Virus record (IMG/VR): IMGVR_UViG_3300020457_000042
Location: 1 to 33,056 of that record
Source: a virus
Length of the DNA: 33,056 bases
Strand: one strand, 5' to 3'
This document shows, one piece after another, positions 6,988 to 16,595 of this stretch. Position numbers and translations under genes: made by a program. The notes beneath the pieces were generated by a model. It ran no database searches. It worked only from the letters and a program-made list of their open reading frames with translations, and was not told the DNA's origin. Each line of letters begins with the position of its first letter. The first letter of the stretch is position 1.

Positions 6988-9900
6988 TTATGCAAGAGCA
7001 AGTACTCTCAAATTTTTCATTCTAGGTGGTTGTGCTTGATTAGTTCCACTACCAACTAACTTAATACTAAAGTTTCTAAATGTTGGTAGATTATCAATTG
7101 TAAATTCATAGTCATTATATATGACCTGATTTGCTGTATATGCTATAACGTCAGTCTTAGCAGTCAATTTATCAGGAAGTCCACTATTCTTAGCTGGGTT
7201 TATAACCTGTCCTGTAGATAATAAATTATCATGTCCAGGGAAAGGTTGATAAATTAATTCTCCATTAGGATCATCTGTGATAGCATAGAATGCTCTTATA
7301 TCACTAGTAATATTAATATGAGCCTCTAGATGAATTTTAATTGATGTAGCACCATTCTCTAATTGAATTGGTTGAGATGCATAAACAAATGCATTAGGAT
7401 CATCAACAATAGTCTTAACTCTATTATCAGTAGTATAATCAACCACTGGATTGTTAAGTCTATTTGAAGTGAATATCATGGCAACTCTGTCCAAATCAAT
7501 TATTGGAGAAACTGCAGGGTTAACACTTTCCAAACCTAAATTCAAAGTGAATGATTTATTATCTGGAAGATTTGGTAATGAAGTGGTTTCATTAATTCTA
7601 GAAGCGATCATTCTAGGAGTAGACATATAGTTATTAGTGGTTAAACTAATTTCTTCAAATCCTTTATCTTGGTAAGGGATTTCTGATCCATCAACACTAG
7701 ATCCTGTAACAGTCCTTACTTGAGCAGTGATATTAGTCCCTGTAGGAGTAATATTTTGAACAATAGGAGTTATAATTTCAAATGGTATATTGTCTGTAGC
7801 AAATACACCCTCTCCACCAGCAGACTTAGTTTGATTAAAATGAAGAACTGGTAAACTAGTACCCACAGATCTATCCACTCCATTAGCAGAAGTATCAATC
7901 TTCACATTATAAAAATCTATTCCTATGGGATTAGTGATGGTTGCACTTGAAAGATTATGATCAGTATTAATCCTTCTCAAGGATACTCCATTTAATTCAT
8001 ACTTATGAACAAGATCACCTAGATCATGAGATAATGTATTAGTAGAATCAACCCCTCTAGAAACTCCAGTTAATGTATTATTAGTTACACCACTGTAAGA
8101 AAGGATTTCAGAACCTACTTTAATATAACCCAAGTTAGTAGAACCAACTCCTACATTTTCAAATGATGAGTAATCAGTAGCATCATCAAGTATAATAGAA
8201 CCTGTAGATGTTGAATCATAATCTACTGCTAATTTAGTAGGAGATATATCAGATTGGACATCTGAGAATGTTACTACATCTTGAGTGGTATGCATACCAT
8301 GATTCTTTTGATTAACCTTAATATGAAGTCCATCTGTAACATCTACAGCAGCTGCTGATAAGAATACATTTCCTCCAGCTTGACCATTAAGATCAGTGAC
8401 ACCAAATCCTGCTGTATATTGAATTGAATTGCCCACTCCAGTTATGAAATCACCTTGAACATTATCAAGAATGTATTCATTAACTCCACCAAGAGAAGCG
8501 ATAGTGAACTGAATATCTCTTCCTAGTGAAGTTAGACCAACAGTGGACACTCCAACCACATCTCCAACAGAATATCCACTACCACCATTAGAAACAGTTG
8601 CAGCAACTGCTACACCATTAGTAATAGTAAGACTCAAAGTTCCATTTCTTCCACTTCCAGTCTGAGTCACCATAGGAACATGATGATATGTGGTGCTACC
8701 AGAGGAAGGAGTATAACCCACACCTGCATTTGTAATAGTCAAATTACCACTAGCAGTTCCTGCTGTTCCTACAAAATTTCCTGTGGCATTACTACCCAAC
8801 TGAGAAACTATGTTTCCAAGAGCTATTGTAGAGTCAGATATTGTAGTATTAAATCCTATCCTTACTTTATTAGAAGAAATTTCAAATGAGTCTTTACGTA
8901 AAGCATTAATATCATCAGAGAAACTGAATAGACTTGGATTTACAAAATTAACATTTCCTTGATTAGGAGCAAATTGAGCTCTATAAAGAGTAAATTTAAG
9001 ATCCTCCCACTGACTTGGATTCCATGTTTCTCCATTCTGAGATTTAAATAAAGAACCTAGTGTAGGTTGAGAAGATATAAGAATTTGTTCAGACTCAGGA
9101 GCATTAATTGTAGCAATGTCAACTTCTCCAACTCTAGATATCCAAGTGCTATAATTAGAACTTACTGAAAGAAGAACTACAGCATATGTTTGACCTGGAG
9201 ATAAGTAAACTGGACCTGGGAATATAACAGGAGTAACTGCAGTGGCATTATCTGATACAAAAACACTATCTGGTTCTAACACTACTTCACCAAAAGGAAT
9301 AACCTCTTCAGTAGGTAATCCAAGTTTCACTGTTCTTAATTGTATTATCAATGGCAATGTTTGATCTTTAGTTGCCATGAATAAATCTAATCTAGTAATA
9401 AAGACACCAACATTATTTTCTACAAAAAATGTTTGAGCAAGAGGGTCTGTTTTATTAGCACATAAAGGTCCATTAGCGAAGGAAGGATGATCCTTACCTT
9501 CAAAGAATGAATTAACACCTTCCCAATCATCACCTTGCTCAGCTTTTGCTGATCCTTCTGCTGAGAATTCTAGGTGTTCAATCATTTTTTCAAAAATTTC
9601 ATCATTAGAAGCACCTTCATCAAAAGTGCCAGCCCAGTATTCTGCTCCAGACTTATCTGGTCCTCTACCTAAAATTTCAATATAAGCTTTTTCTATAGGA
9701 TCTGTTACTTCATCAACAAATGCCACTATTCTACCAGTTCCTGTGCCAGTATCTTCACTTACATTTGTTAAAAGACCACCTGCATCAACTCTAGCGTTTT
9801 CAAAATCACTATAGTTATCATATACTTTTAGATTTTGATTTATTCTATTTGCTTCAGTGTCAACAGTCTCCTTACCATATTCATTAGCATAGATAATATC

Positions 9901-12900
9901 TGTGCCAGATTCAGTAACTGTTACTTGTGCTAATACACCAGGAGCAGTGTAAACTTCCTGCCAGAATTGAGTTTCAGGTGGTGTATAATCTTGACTATCT
10001 GAACCTATTTGTTGAGTATCAGTTGTAGTATAAGTGCCTCCTCCACCACTAGTACTACTTCTACTTTCAGTCTGTATTTGAGTATGAGTATTAATATTTC
10101 TAACACTGATAATAGTAGATTGAACTGTTTCAATAGAACCAGATGAATCAAATGTTTGAGAAGCATCAGTTCCTACATCAGTAGCTTGTTGACTATTAGT
10201 AGAACTGCTTGTAAGTCTAAAGACCTTCTGACCAGCTTCAAATTTTGGTGTGGTTATATCATTAGGATTAGGTATAAAGAAAGATCCTCTAACTGATCCT
10301 AATGTATCAGTTCTTAAATTTAGATTAGTTATAGTAGCTTGAGCACTAGAAGTTTGTCCAACTAATTTAAGACCTTTTTCTACATATCCATAGTAAATAT
10401 TTTCAGACTTATCTGCTAAACTTAATGTATCAACATTCAAAATATTAGAAGTTGAAGAATATTCATCAGGAAGAATAATAGTATCTGCTGTTACACCAGA
10501 AACATCTCCATCTGCTGCTGTTGGTAATACATTATCAATTAAAACAGTTCCCCTTCTAAGAGGAGTAGATCTAAAATAAGGATTTGTATTATATACAACA
10601 CCAGGATCATCAAAAGGACCAAATTTATGATTAGATACAGCAACTCTAAATCTAATTAATTCTTTTCCATCTTTTGTAGTTCCTATGACAGTTTCTCCAA
10701 CTTGGAAAGTGCCTGTGACCATTGATATTTCAATAAGTTTTGGAACTATGAATTTATTAATATTTTCACCATCAAAGAAACCAAATACACTAGTGGTAGG
10801 TTTTAAACCCTTACAAGAGAAATCTATATTCCTAGATCTCATATAAGGAGTTATATCAGTATTAATTACTTTTGGACCTTCATTAATTGTACTAAATGTT
10901 TCTCTCTCTATAGATCTCCTTCCTTTTCTTTCTTCAGTGATATCTACTGGATTACTTCTAAAAGTAGTTGTGGTTGTTCTATACTTATTTCTAGATCTAT
11001 ATCCATTTTGTTCAGTCCATCCACCCCAATGAGTATTGGAATTTGAACCAATTACAGTATCGCCACCACCACCTGTCCAAGTGGTTTCCCATCCACCCCA
11101 TATAACAGGACTATATCCAGTATCAGGGTCCCATCCACCTGCTGCTACTTGTTCACTAGTTTCTGTGTAAGTTGTAAGATCTTCTAATTTAGCATCTAAA
11201 ACAACTTGATCTACCCATACATCTGATGATGGTGTTAATGTAATACTACCTCCATAGTAGTTTATGAGGAAAGGTGTTACACTTTCAGTTTTAGTAGCAA
11301 ATGGTTGTCTTACAAAAGGTATATTTTGATAATCTAAAGATAATACTCTACCTGTTTGTCTAATGCCATTAAAACTATTACCATCTAATTTTAAATCAAG
11401 TTCAGTGGTATAAGGTGAAGGTCTAAGTTCCCCATTTTTAAAGTCAATACTATTTTTTACTATAGTTTTTTTAAGTTGATTGTCTGTAGTAGAAAAATCA
11501 TCTACAAAAAATCCAGACTTAAATCTATTCAAACCATCAGTATCAGTGATTTGCATATTTAAGGTATCTTTTTCCAATAAGGAAAGAGTTGTAAAAAATT
11601 CTAAATTTTCAATTCTTTTCTCTAACTTATTGATATCACTCATTTGATATCTCTTATAGTTAGCTAGACTAATATTTAAATCATTAACTTCATATAAGAA
11701 AGCTGGTAGAGAAATAGAAGCAACTTCTAATGCACCATCAACAACATTTGGAAACTCTGGTGTTTCTGCAGGAATTCCATTTACTAGTTGGAATGTTCCA
11801 TTTTTACTTAAATATATTTTATCTAATCTAGGAAGATAGAATGAAAAATCTAATAGTATTGATTCATCAGATGCTAAAATATTTTTAGATGAATTACCAG
11901 AACCAGTAAATGATCTTCCTAAAAACTCAAAAGGAGAATAACTAGTGCCAGAAAAATCTGATACTCTTGGTCTAATATCTAATATATCACTTACATTAGT
12001 TTTATTAATGCTAGGTAGATCTTTATAATTAAAATTATCATATGAATTTACAGTGGTGATATCTCCAGTATCTGATGCTGCAAAAAATGCAGATTCAAAT
12101 ACTATAGATAATCGTTTAGATGGTTCATTAAAACCAGACTTTCTAACCATTCTTGCATAATCATAAATGGTTCCCCTTTGACCATCATCATAATCAAACT
12201 CTTCTGTTATATTGTTTGATCCTAAAGAAGTAGAAACCACTGTTGCTTCAATTGAAGATTCTTCAAAGGTTACAATTTCATTATCTTGGAAAGTAAAATC
12301 ATTCAATGCAAGATAATTTACAGTGGAATCATCATGTTTACTTACATATATTCCTTTAGCATTACTATTTTTTCCTATAAATGTTTCTCCTATCAATAGA
12401 TCACCTGTTTTTCCAGTAGAACTATTAATAGAACGTAATACAACTCTAGGAAAAACTGGATTACTAGCGTTGCCAGATTCTATTACTCCATAAATTTTAG
12501 TTACATCTGGTACATTTAACGATATCTCCTCATCTTGAACCCTAGTTCCATACACAGTTCCATAAGTAAGACCATCATTCAATGTATCAGTTCCAATTCC
12601 AGATGCTGATAATTTAGAATTTGTTATTGTTACTACGTTTATCTTTTGTTTTTCTTTAATTTTTTCTCTTACATTTGTTTTTCTTAAAGTGGCTATAAGT
12701 TTTGCAGAAGTATCACCTCCCAAACCATTAATAGTTACTTCAGTAGAACCTGTATTAAAATTAAATTTATCAGAGGATAATGATTCTGTTACACCATCTG
12801 TTCTAATTAATACATATCTTTCTTCATCATAAGGTAAAAATGTTTCTGATGCACTTCCACTACTAACTGCTCCTGTGGAGTTATTAGTAATATCAACATC

Positions 12901-14994
12901 AAACTGCTTTCTTATAGTGATGTTAGAATTAGTTAAATCAACATTAGAAATATTTTTCTTAGGTAATTTTGTAAATAAATTATTATCAGTAGAAGATTGG
13001 AATTGTGAAGTTAATATTTTAAAATTGGATGGATTGATTGAAGAACCTGGCAATCCACCTTCACATATGCCAGTGACAGTGGTTACTCCAGAAATAGTTA
13101 AAGAATGTTGAGAAACACTTTCAACCCTAGCATATGATGTAGTATTAAATCCTGGATTGCTATATTCTACTATATTACCAACAGTAGCTATTCCAATAAA
13201 AAATCTATTTGGATCAGTGCTTGTTACAGTTGAGATACCTAAGGATGCTCCACTAGTAGTAACTCCACTAATGTTAACTGAACCAAAAGTAAATAAATCA
13301 CTTTGTTTTACATCAGCGTTAAATGTACTAGCTGTGCTTACAGTTCCATGAATAGATTTAATATCACTAGTGGTATAAGCAGTGGCTCCTGCTGCTATGA
13401 ATCCCTCTTCAATTCCATTAATAATAAACTGTTCTCCAGTAATAAAAGATCCTTTAGTATTGTATAGAGTAACAGCAGTAGAACTACTTACTGCATTTCT
13501 TAAAAACCCAGTAGCTCCACTAGACTTGCCTTTAATATGTGTTGGAATAGAAAGACTGGTAGGAGTATTTAAGGCAATTTCTGTATATGGTTGAATATCA
13601 TATAAAGAAACATCCCATTCATTAAGGTCAGAATTGACAGCATCATATGAACCAGATTCTAAAGCAAAATCATATACTCTTGCTAATCCAATTTCTTTAC
13701 CTGCTGCACTAGTGCCAATGCCAGTTATTCTTTGATCTCTTAAACTAACAGTATAATCTGTACCTACACCTATATTAGGAGATCCTAAAACATTGTTTAA
13801 AGTAAAAGTTGGTCCTGTGACATAATTAATACTTTGATCTTCTAGAAGTTTTGTAGTTCTTGGTTTTTTAAAATCTAGAAAAGATGGAGTTATAGTTTCA
13901 ACTTCATACCCTTCAATATATGCTTTACCTGGTGATAACTTATATGTTCCTAAATCATCACTTGGATCGTTATTATTATATGTTTTTTGATCTTTAGCAA
14001 AAATTCCATTATTACCTTCAAAATCATTTAATGTATTTCTTGGAGTAAGAGTAAATGGTTTAACATAATAATTACCTGATTCATCAAATGTTCTTCTAGC
14101 AAATTCTTTACTTAAATCATCATATAGAGTTTTGTCTTGAGCAGAAGCGACTATACCATTTCTTATTTCTAATAACTCTATGAAATTAGGAGTAGATTGT
14201 TGATTAATATCAACAGCTTCTAATTTTAAATCTATGGATAATCTATCAGCGCCAGGTGCTGTAAAATTATTAAATCCCGCAGCATTATCTGTCAAAGATC
14301 TATCTATATCAGAATTTATAATATCTTCAACAACTCTAAGACCTACTTTAGCACTAATTGTATTAATAAAAGGACTCAATATAGTTGTTTGTTTTTTAAC
14401 TTCAATAAAATATCCTCTAGCATAATATATTCCCTCAGATAAAACAGCAGCACACCCAACAAAGGTAGATACTCCATTCATTAACTGAACAACAGATTCA
14501 CCTGGTTGAAAAACTATTCCTTGTCTAGTGGTAAATGGTTCTCCATCTAAGAGTAATGATTCACCTGATAAACACCTTTCATTATTATTAGCTCCACTAT
14601 TTAAATAATTTACAAATAATACATAAGAGTTATCAGCATATATCTCAGCCATATATCCTTTAACTTCAAGTTTCAATCCAGATTCACTACCAACAAAAAT
14701 CTTTCCAGTTAAATTTGAAAGATAATCTCTGACATTAAAACCTTTATTAGAAGATTGAATTTTAATAGATTCATATGCGTTGGAAAATTTAATTCCACCA
14801 CCAGTTACAGAACTTCCTTCTTGAAAAATATGACTTCCAAACCTTTCAATCTGATTTTGCAGAACAGATTGTATCCCAGTTAATTCCCTTGCTTGAACTG
14901 GAAATCCTGGTTTGAATAATATTTTATAATATTGGTCATTTGCATTAAAGTCGTCATAATAAGGTGAGACGTTTAAATTGGTTTCCTGTGGCAT
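6988..14994 (-). CDS. Giant DUF4815-type baseplate/tail structural protein (2,668 aa), gp10-like position
   Basis: A very large virion protein replacing the T4 gene 9-12 block. The N-terminus reads MPQETNLNVSPYYDDFNAND, followed by KPGFPVQARELTGIQSVLQN, the signature of the DUF4815 family of marine phage structural proteins. Residues about 1-420 fit that domain. Near 1284-1325 is a Trp/Gly-rich stretch (VIWGGWETTWTGGGG). ITPYMRSRNIDF follows at about 1360. A DUF4214-like domain lies at 1768-1822. A conserved block starting DPLAQTFFVENNVGVF begins near 1845. GxGY repeats occur at about 2125-2200, and a SEILSYSG...GVSRG module near 2296. The C-terminus ends QPPRMKNLRVLALA. It probably builds the wedge periphery and carries host-contact parts (inference). 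It starts 7 bases after gp8 without a strong ribosome site. Confidence 0.85.
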   Translation of the reverse strand: MPQETNLNVSPYYDDFNANDQYYKILFKPGFPVQARELTGIQSVLQNQIERFGSHIFQEGSSVTGGGIKFSNAYESIKIQSSNKGFNVRDYLSNLTGKIFVGSESGLKLEVKGYMAEIYADNSYVLFVNYLNSGANNNERCLSGESLLLDGEPFTTRQGIVFQPGESVVQLMNGVSTFVGCAAVLSEGIYYARGYFIEVKKQTTILSPFINTISAKVGLRVVEDIINSDIDRSLTDNAAGFNNFTAPGADRLSIDLKLEAVDINQQSTPNFIELLEIRNGIVASAQDKTLYDDLSKEFARRTFDESGNYYVKPFTLTPRNTLNDFEGNNGIFAKDQKTYNNNDPSDDLGTYKLSPGKAYIEGYEVETITPSFLDFKKPRTTKLLEDQSINYVTGPTFTLNNVLGSPNIGVGTDYTVSLRDQRITGIGTSAAGKEIGLARVYDFALESGSYDAVNSDLNEWDVSLYDIQPYTEIALNTPTSLSIPTHIKGKSSGATGFLRNAVSSSTAVTLYNTKGSFITGEQFIINGIEEGFIAAGATAYTTSDIKSIHGTVSTASTFNADVKQSDLFTFGSVNISGVTTSGASLGISTVTSTDPNRFFIGIATVGNIVEYSNPGFNTTSYARVESVSQHSLTISGVTTVTGICEGGLPGSSINPSNFKILTSQFQSSTDNNLFTKLPKKNISNVDLTNSNITIRKQFDVDITNNSTGAVSSGSASETFLPYDEERYVLIRTDGVTESLSSDKFNFNTGSTEVTINGLGGDTSAKLIATLRKTNVREKIKEKQKINVVTITNSKLSASGIGTDTLNDGLTYGTVYGTRVQDEEISLNVPDVTKIYGVIESGNASNPVFPRVVLRSINSSTGKTGDLLIGETFIGKNSNAKGIYVSKHDDSTVNYLALNDFTFQDNEIVTFEESSIEATVVSTSLGSNNITEEFDYDDGQRGTIYDYARMVRKSGFNEPSKRLSIVFESAFFAASDTGDITTVNSYDNFNYKDLPSINKTNVSDILDIRPRVSDFSGTSYSPFEFLGRSFTGSGNSSKNILASDESILLDFSFYLPRLDKIYLSKNGTFQLVNGIPAETPEFPNVVDGALEVASISLPAFLYEVNDLNISLANYKRYQMSDINKLEKRIENLEFFTTLSLLEKDTLNMQITDTDGLNRFKSGFFVDDFSTTDNQLKKTIVKNSIDFKNGELRPSPYTTELDLKLDGNSFNGIRQTGRVLSLDYQNIPFVRQPFATKTESVTPFLINYYGGSITLTPSSDVWVDQVVLDAKLEDLTTYTETSEQVAAGGWDPDTGYSPVIWGGWETTWTGGGGDTVIGSNSNTHWGGWTEQNGYRSRNKYRTTTTTFRSNPVDITEERKGRRSIERETFSTINEGPKVINTDITPYMRSRNIDFSCKGLKPTTSVFGFFDGENINKFIVPKLIEISMVTGTFQVGETVIGTTKDGKELIRFRVAVSNHKFGPFDDPGVVYNTNPYFRSTPLRRGTVLIDNVLPTAADGDVSGVTADTIILPDEYSSTSNILNVDTLSLADKSENIYYGYVEKGLKLVGQTSSAQATITNLNLRTDTLGSVRGSFFIPNPNDITTPKFEAGQKVFRLTSSSTNSQQATDVGTDASQTFDSSGSIETVQSTIISVRNINTHTQIQTESRSSTSGGGGTYTTTDTQQIGSDSQDYTPPETQFWQEVYTAPGVLAQVTVTESGTDIIYANEYGKETVDTEANRINQNLKVYDNYSDFENARVDAGGLLTNVSEDTGTGTGRIVAFVDEVTDPIEKAYIEILGRGPDKSGAEYWAGTFDEGASNDEIFEKMIEHLEFSAEGSAKAEQGDDWEGVNSFFEGKDHPSFANGPLCANKTDPLAQTFFVENNVGVFITRLDLFMATKDQTLPLIIQLRTVKLGLPTEEVIPFGEVVLEPDSVFVSDNATAVTPVIFPGPVYLSPGQTYAVVLLSVSSNYSTWISRVGEVDIATINAPESEQILISSQPTLGSLFKSQNGETWNPSQWEDLKFTLYRAQFAPNQGNVNFVNPSLFSFSDDINALRKDSFEISSNKVRIGFNTTISDSTIALGNIVSQLGSNATGNFVGTAGTASGNLTITNAGVGYTPSSGSTTYHHVPMVTQTGSGRNGTLSLTITNGVAVAATVSNGGSGYSVGDVVGVSTVGLTSLGRDIQFTIASLGGVNEYILDNVQGDFITGVGNSIQYTAGFGVTDLNGQAGGNVFLSAAAVDVTDGLHIKVNQKNHGMHTTQDVVTFSDVQSDISPTKLAVDYDSTSTGSIILDDATDYSSFENVGVGSTNLGYIKVGSEILSYSGVTNNTLTGVSRGVDSTNTLSHDLGDLVHKYELNGVSLRRINTDHNLSSATITNPIGIDFYNVKIDTSANGVDRSVGTSLPVLHFNQTKSAGGEGVFATDNIPFEIITPIVQNITPTGTNITAQVRTVTGSSVDGSEIPYQDKGFEEISLTTNNYMSTPRMIASRINETTSLPNLPDNKSFTLNLGLESVNPAVSPIIDLDRVAMIFTSNRLNNPVVDYTTDNRVKTIVDDPNAFVYASQPIQLENGATSIKIHLEAHINITSDIRAFYAITDDPNGELIYQPFPGHDNLLSTGQVINPAKNSGLPDKLTAKTDVIAYTANQVIYNDYEFTIDNLPTFRNFSIKLVGSGTNQAQPPRMKNLRVLALA
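9529..9693 (-). other. DUF4214-like domain inside the DUF4815 protein
   Basis: Residues about 1768-1822 read KAYIEILGRGPDKSGAEYW, then AGTFDEGASNDEIFEKM and EHLEFSAEGS. This fits the DUF4214 pattern (Y..iLgR.pD..G..yW......G.s...i...m..S.Ef), best known from large secreted or surface proteins of bacteria. It lies between a Ser/Thr-rich segment and the conserved DPLAQTFF block, as if inserted at a tolerant loop. Confidence 0.65.
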
Positions 14995-15000
14995 GATTCT

Positions 15001-16569
15001 TTAGAATTGCAAAATGACTTTGATATCTTCTCTTTGGTTAGCAGACCTAGTGATAGAAGGTCTGTTATCAACATATATTATATTTCCAGAGTATTTTTCA
15101 ACTTCAGGATTTGCAACCCCTTGATTAAAACTCTGTCCAAGGTAATATGTTCTATTATTTATTACTGTACTTATACCAGGACTACCTGCTGAACCAAAAC
15201 TAGTGTCTATCCCTAGTGTTCCTTCATTACTAGCGATGCTAACATTTCCACCACTTGTTGGGTTTGCAGTAAATCTATGTAGAGCAAATCCATATTTAGG
15301 ATCTGTTTTCAAAGATCCATCACTGTTGAATCCAACCAAACTCTTATCTTGCCAATATTTTAAAACACCAGTCACTTGATCATATGATATGACTCTACCA
15401 ACTGCTGTAGATCCAACTCCTACAGTTTGAGTAAATTCACTATCCAAATCAAAAGTAGCAGTGGTATAACCTGAACCAATTAATTTTAACCCATAAACTG
15501 CACTTGCTTTGGATAAATCTAAATGTGCAGTAGAATTAAAAGCTTGAGGATTTTCTACAATTCCTATTCTTGCTATTTGGTTTCCTGTTATGAAGTCTGG
15601 ATTCTCAGTGTCATTTTCAATTTTAGAATAAACTAAAACATTACTTGCTCCCAATTCTCTATAGATGTCTGCTCCATGACCACCTTGAGGTGGTATGATA
15701 ACATTGAAAACTGGTGATGTGGTTCCTACAGGAACTCCACCAGCAACTAAATCTAATGTACCATAAGTATAATTAGAACCACCCTTTGAAATATTAACAG
15801 ACTCTACTTTAGCATCATTGTTAATAACAATTGTTGCTTCTGCTCCAGATCCATCTCCATTTATAGGAACTCCTGTATATGTTCTATTAGCAGTTCCTAT
15901 TCCAGATCCTCTGTTAACTATGGTAGCAATCTTTAATTGTCCACTGGTAGAGGCATTATCTCTTACAGCAGAATTATCTGTTCCTGTGGCCCAATCACCT
16001 GGTACAGGTATAAAGTTAGTAGAATCAAATTTTGCTATGTCACTTGGTTTGATTGTAAAAAGATATTTCCATATATAACCATCTCCACTATCACCTGCTG
16101 CTTTAGGTTCTAAGTCTGTAAATGTAGGTTGATCTAGTGAAGGTCTTCCTGTAGTATTTTCTGGATCTGTTCCATTTTGCAGACAAATATAAACTTTAAA
16201 ATCTTCATTGACCACATAATATTTTGAAGAATACAAACTAGTAGCACCAGAGGGTTGTGCCAGATTTGTCCTACTTATATCACCACGATACATGTCATAA
16301 GTTATACCTGAAGTCCAAGTATACTTATTACACATTCTACGTATATCTGAAGGAGTTATTTTCTTCAACGCAATCATAGTATCCCAATAATCATTTTCTT
16401 GTTCAAAACTATCCTTTGGTGCAGGAGGGTTTGAATCCCAAGTTGATGAGTAATTGGTAGCATTAGGTAAACCAACAAAAGAATAATATGAATTTACAGT
16501 AGAAGTTGCTGCAGAGACAAAATTCTCAGCATTCAATATTCTAAGTTGATCAGTTATAATGGCTGACAT
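15001..16569 (-). CDS. 8: Baseplate wedge protein gp8, enlarged
   Basis: Wedge subunit that joins gp7 and gp10 in the T4 baseplate. Length 522 against 334 in T4. Family marks are ITDQLRILNAENFVSA (5-20), DYWDTMIALKKITPSDIRRM (60-79), YKVYIC-like FKVYICLQNG (124-133), GDGYIWKYLFTIKPSDIAKF (162-181), PPQGGHGADIYRELGA (293-308), and the C-terminal NQREDIKVILQF. Insertions include a GSGxxxxxxYTGVPINGDGSGAEATI segment (about 221-248), a matching SKGGSNYTYG (261-270) and GSGYTTATFDL (366-376), all of the GxGY repeat type also seen in gp14 and gp7. A late promoter ends 18 bases upstream. There is no Shine-Dalgarno. Confidence 0.9.
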   Translation of the reverse strand: MSAIITDQLRILNAENFVSAATSTVNSYYSFVGLPNATNYSSTWDSNPPAPKDSFEQENDYWDTMIALKKITPSDIRRMCNKYTWTSGITYDMYRGDISRTNLAQPSGATSLYSSKYYVVNEDFKVYICLQNGTDPENTTGRPSLDQPTFTDLEPKAAGDSGDGYIWKYLFTIKPSDIAKFDSTNFIPVPGDWATGTDNSAVRDNASTSGQLKIATIVNRGSGIGTANRTYTGVPINGDGSGAEATIVINNDAKVESVNISKGGSNYTYGTLDLVAGGVPVGTTSPVFNVIIPPQGGHGADIYRELGASNVLVYSKIENDTENPDFITGNQIARIGIVENPQAFNSTAHLDLSKASAVYGLKLIGSGYTTATFDLDSEFTQTVGVGSTAVGRVISYDQVTGVLKYWQDKSLVGFNSDGSLKTDPKYGFALHRFTANPTSGGNVSIASNEGTLGIDTSFGSAGSPGISTVINNRTYYLGQSFNQGVANPEVEKYSGNIIYVDNRPSITRSANQREDIKVILQF

Positions 16570-16587
16570 TTTTACTATTTTTTTAGT

Positions 16588-16595
16588 TATTTATG
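16588..16595 (-). promoter_or_regulatory. Late promoter CATAAATA before gp8
   Basis: CATAAATA on the minus strand overlaps the gp7 stop (ACA TAA) and ends 18 bases before the gp8 ATG, leaving a leader of about 10-12 bases. It probably gives independent transcription of gp8 and the DUF4815 gene after the 12-kb gp7 gene. Confidence 0.65.

Noticed and set aside
15156-15163. AATAAATA inside gp8, about 160 bases before the DUF4815 gene
   Set aside because: It matches the late motif but lies in coding sequence, where several such 8-mers are expected by chance at this base composition.
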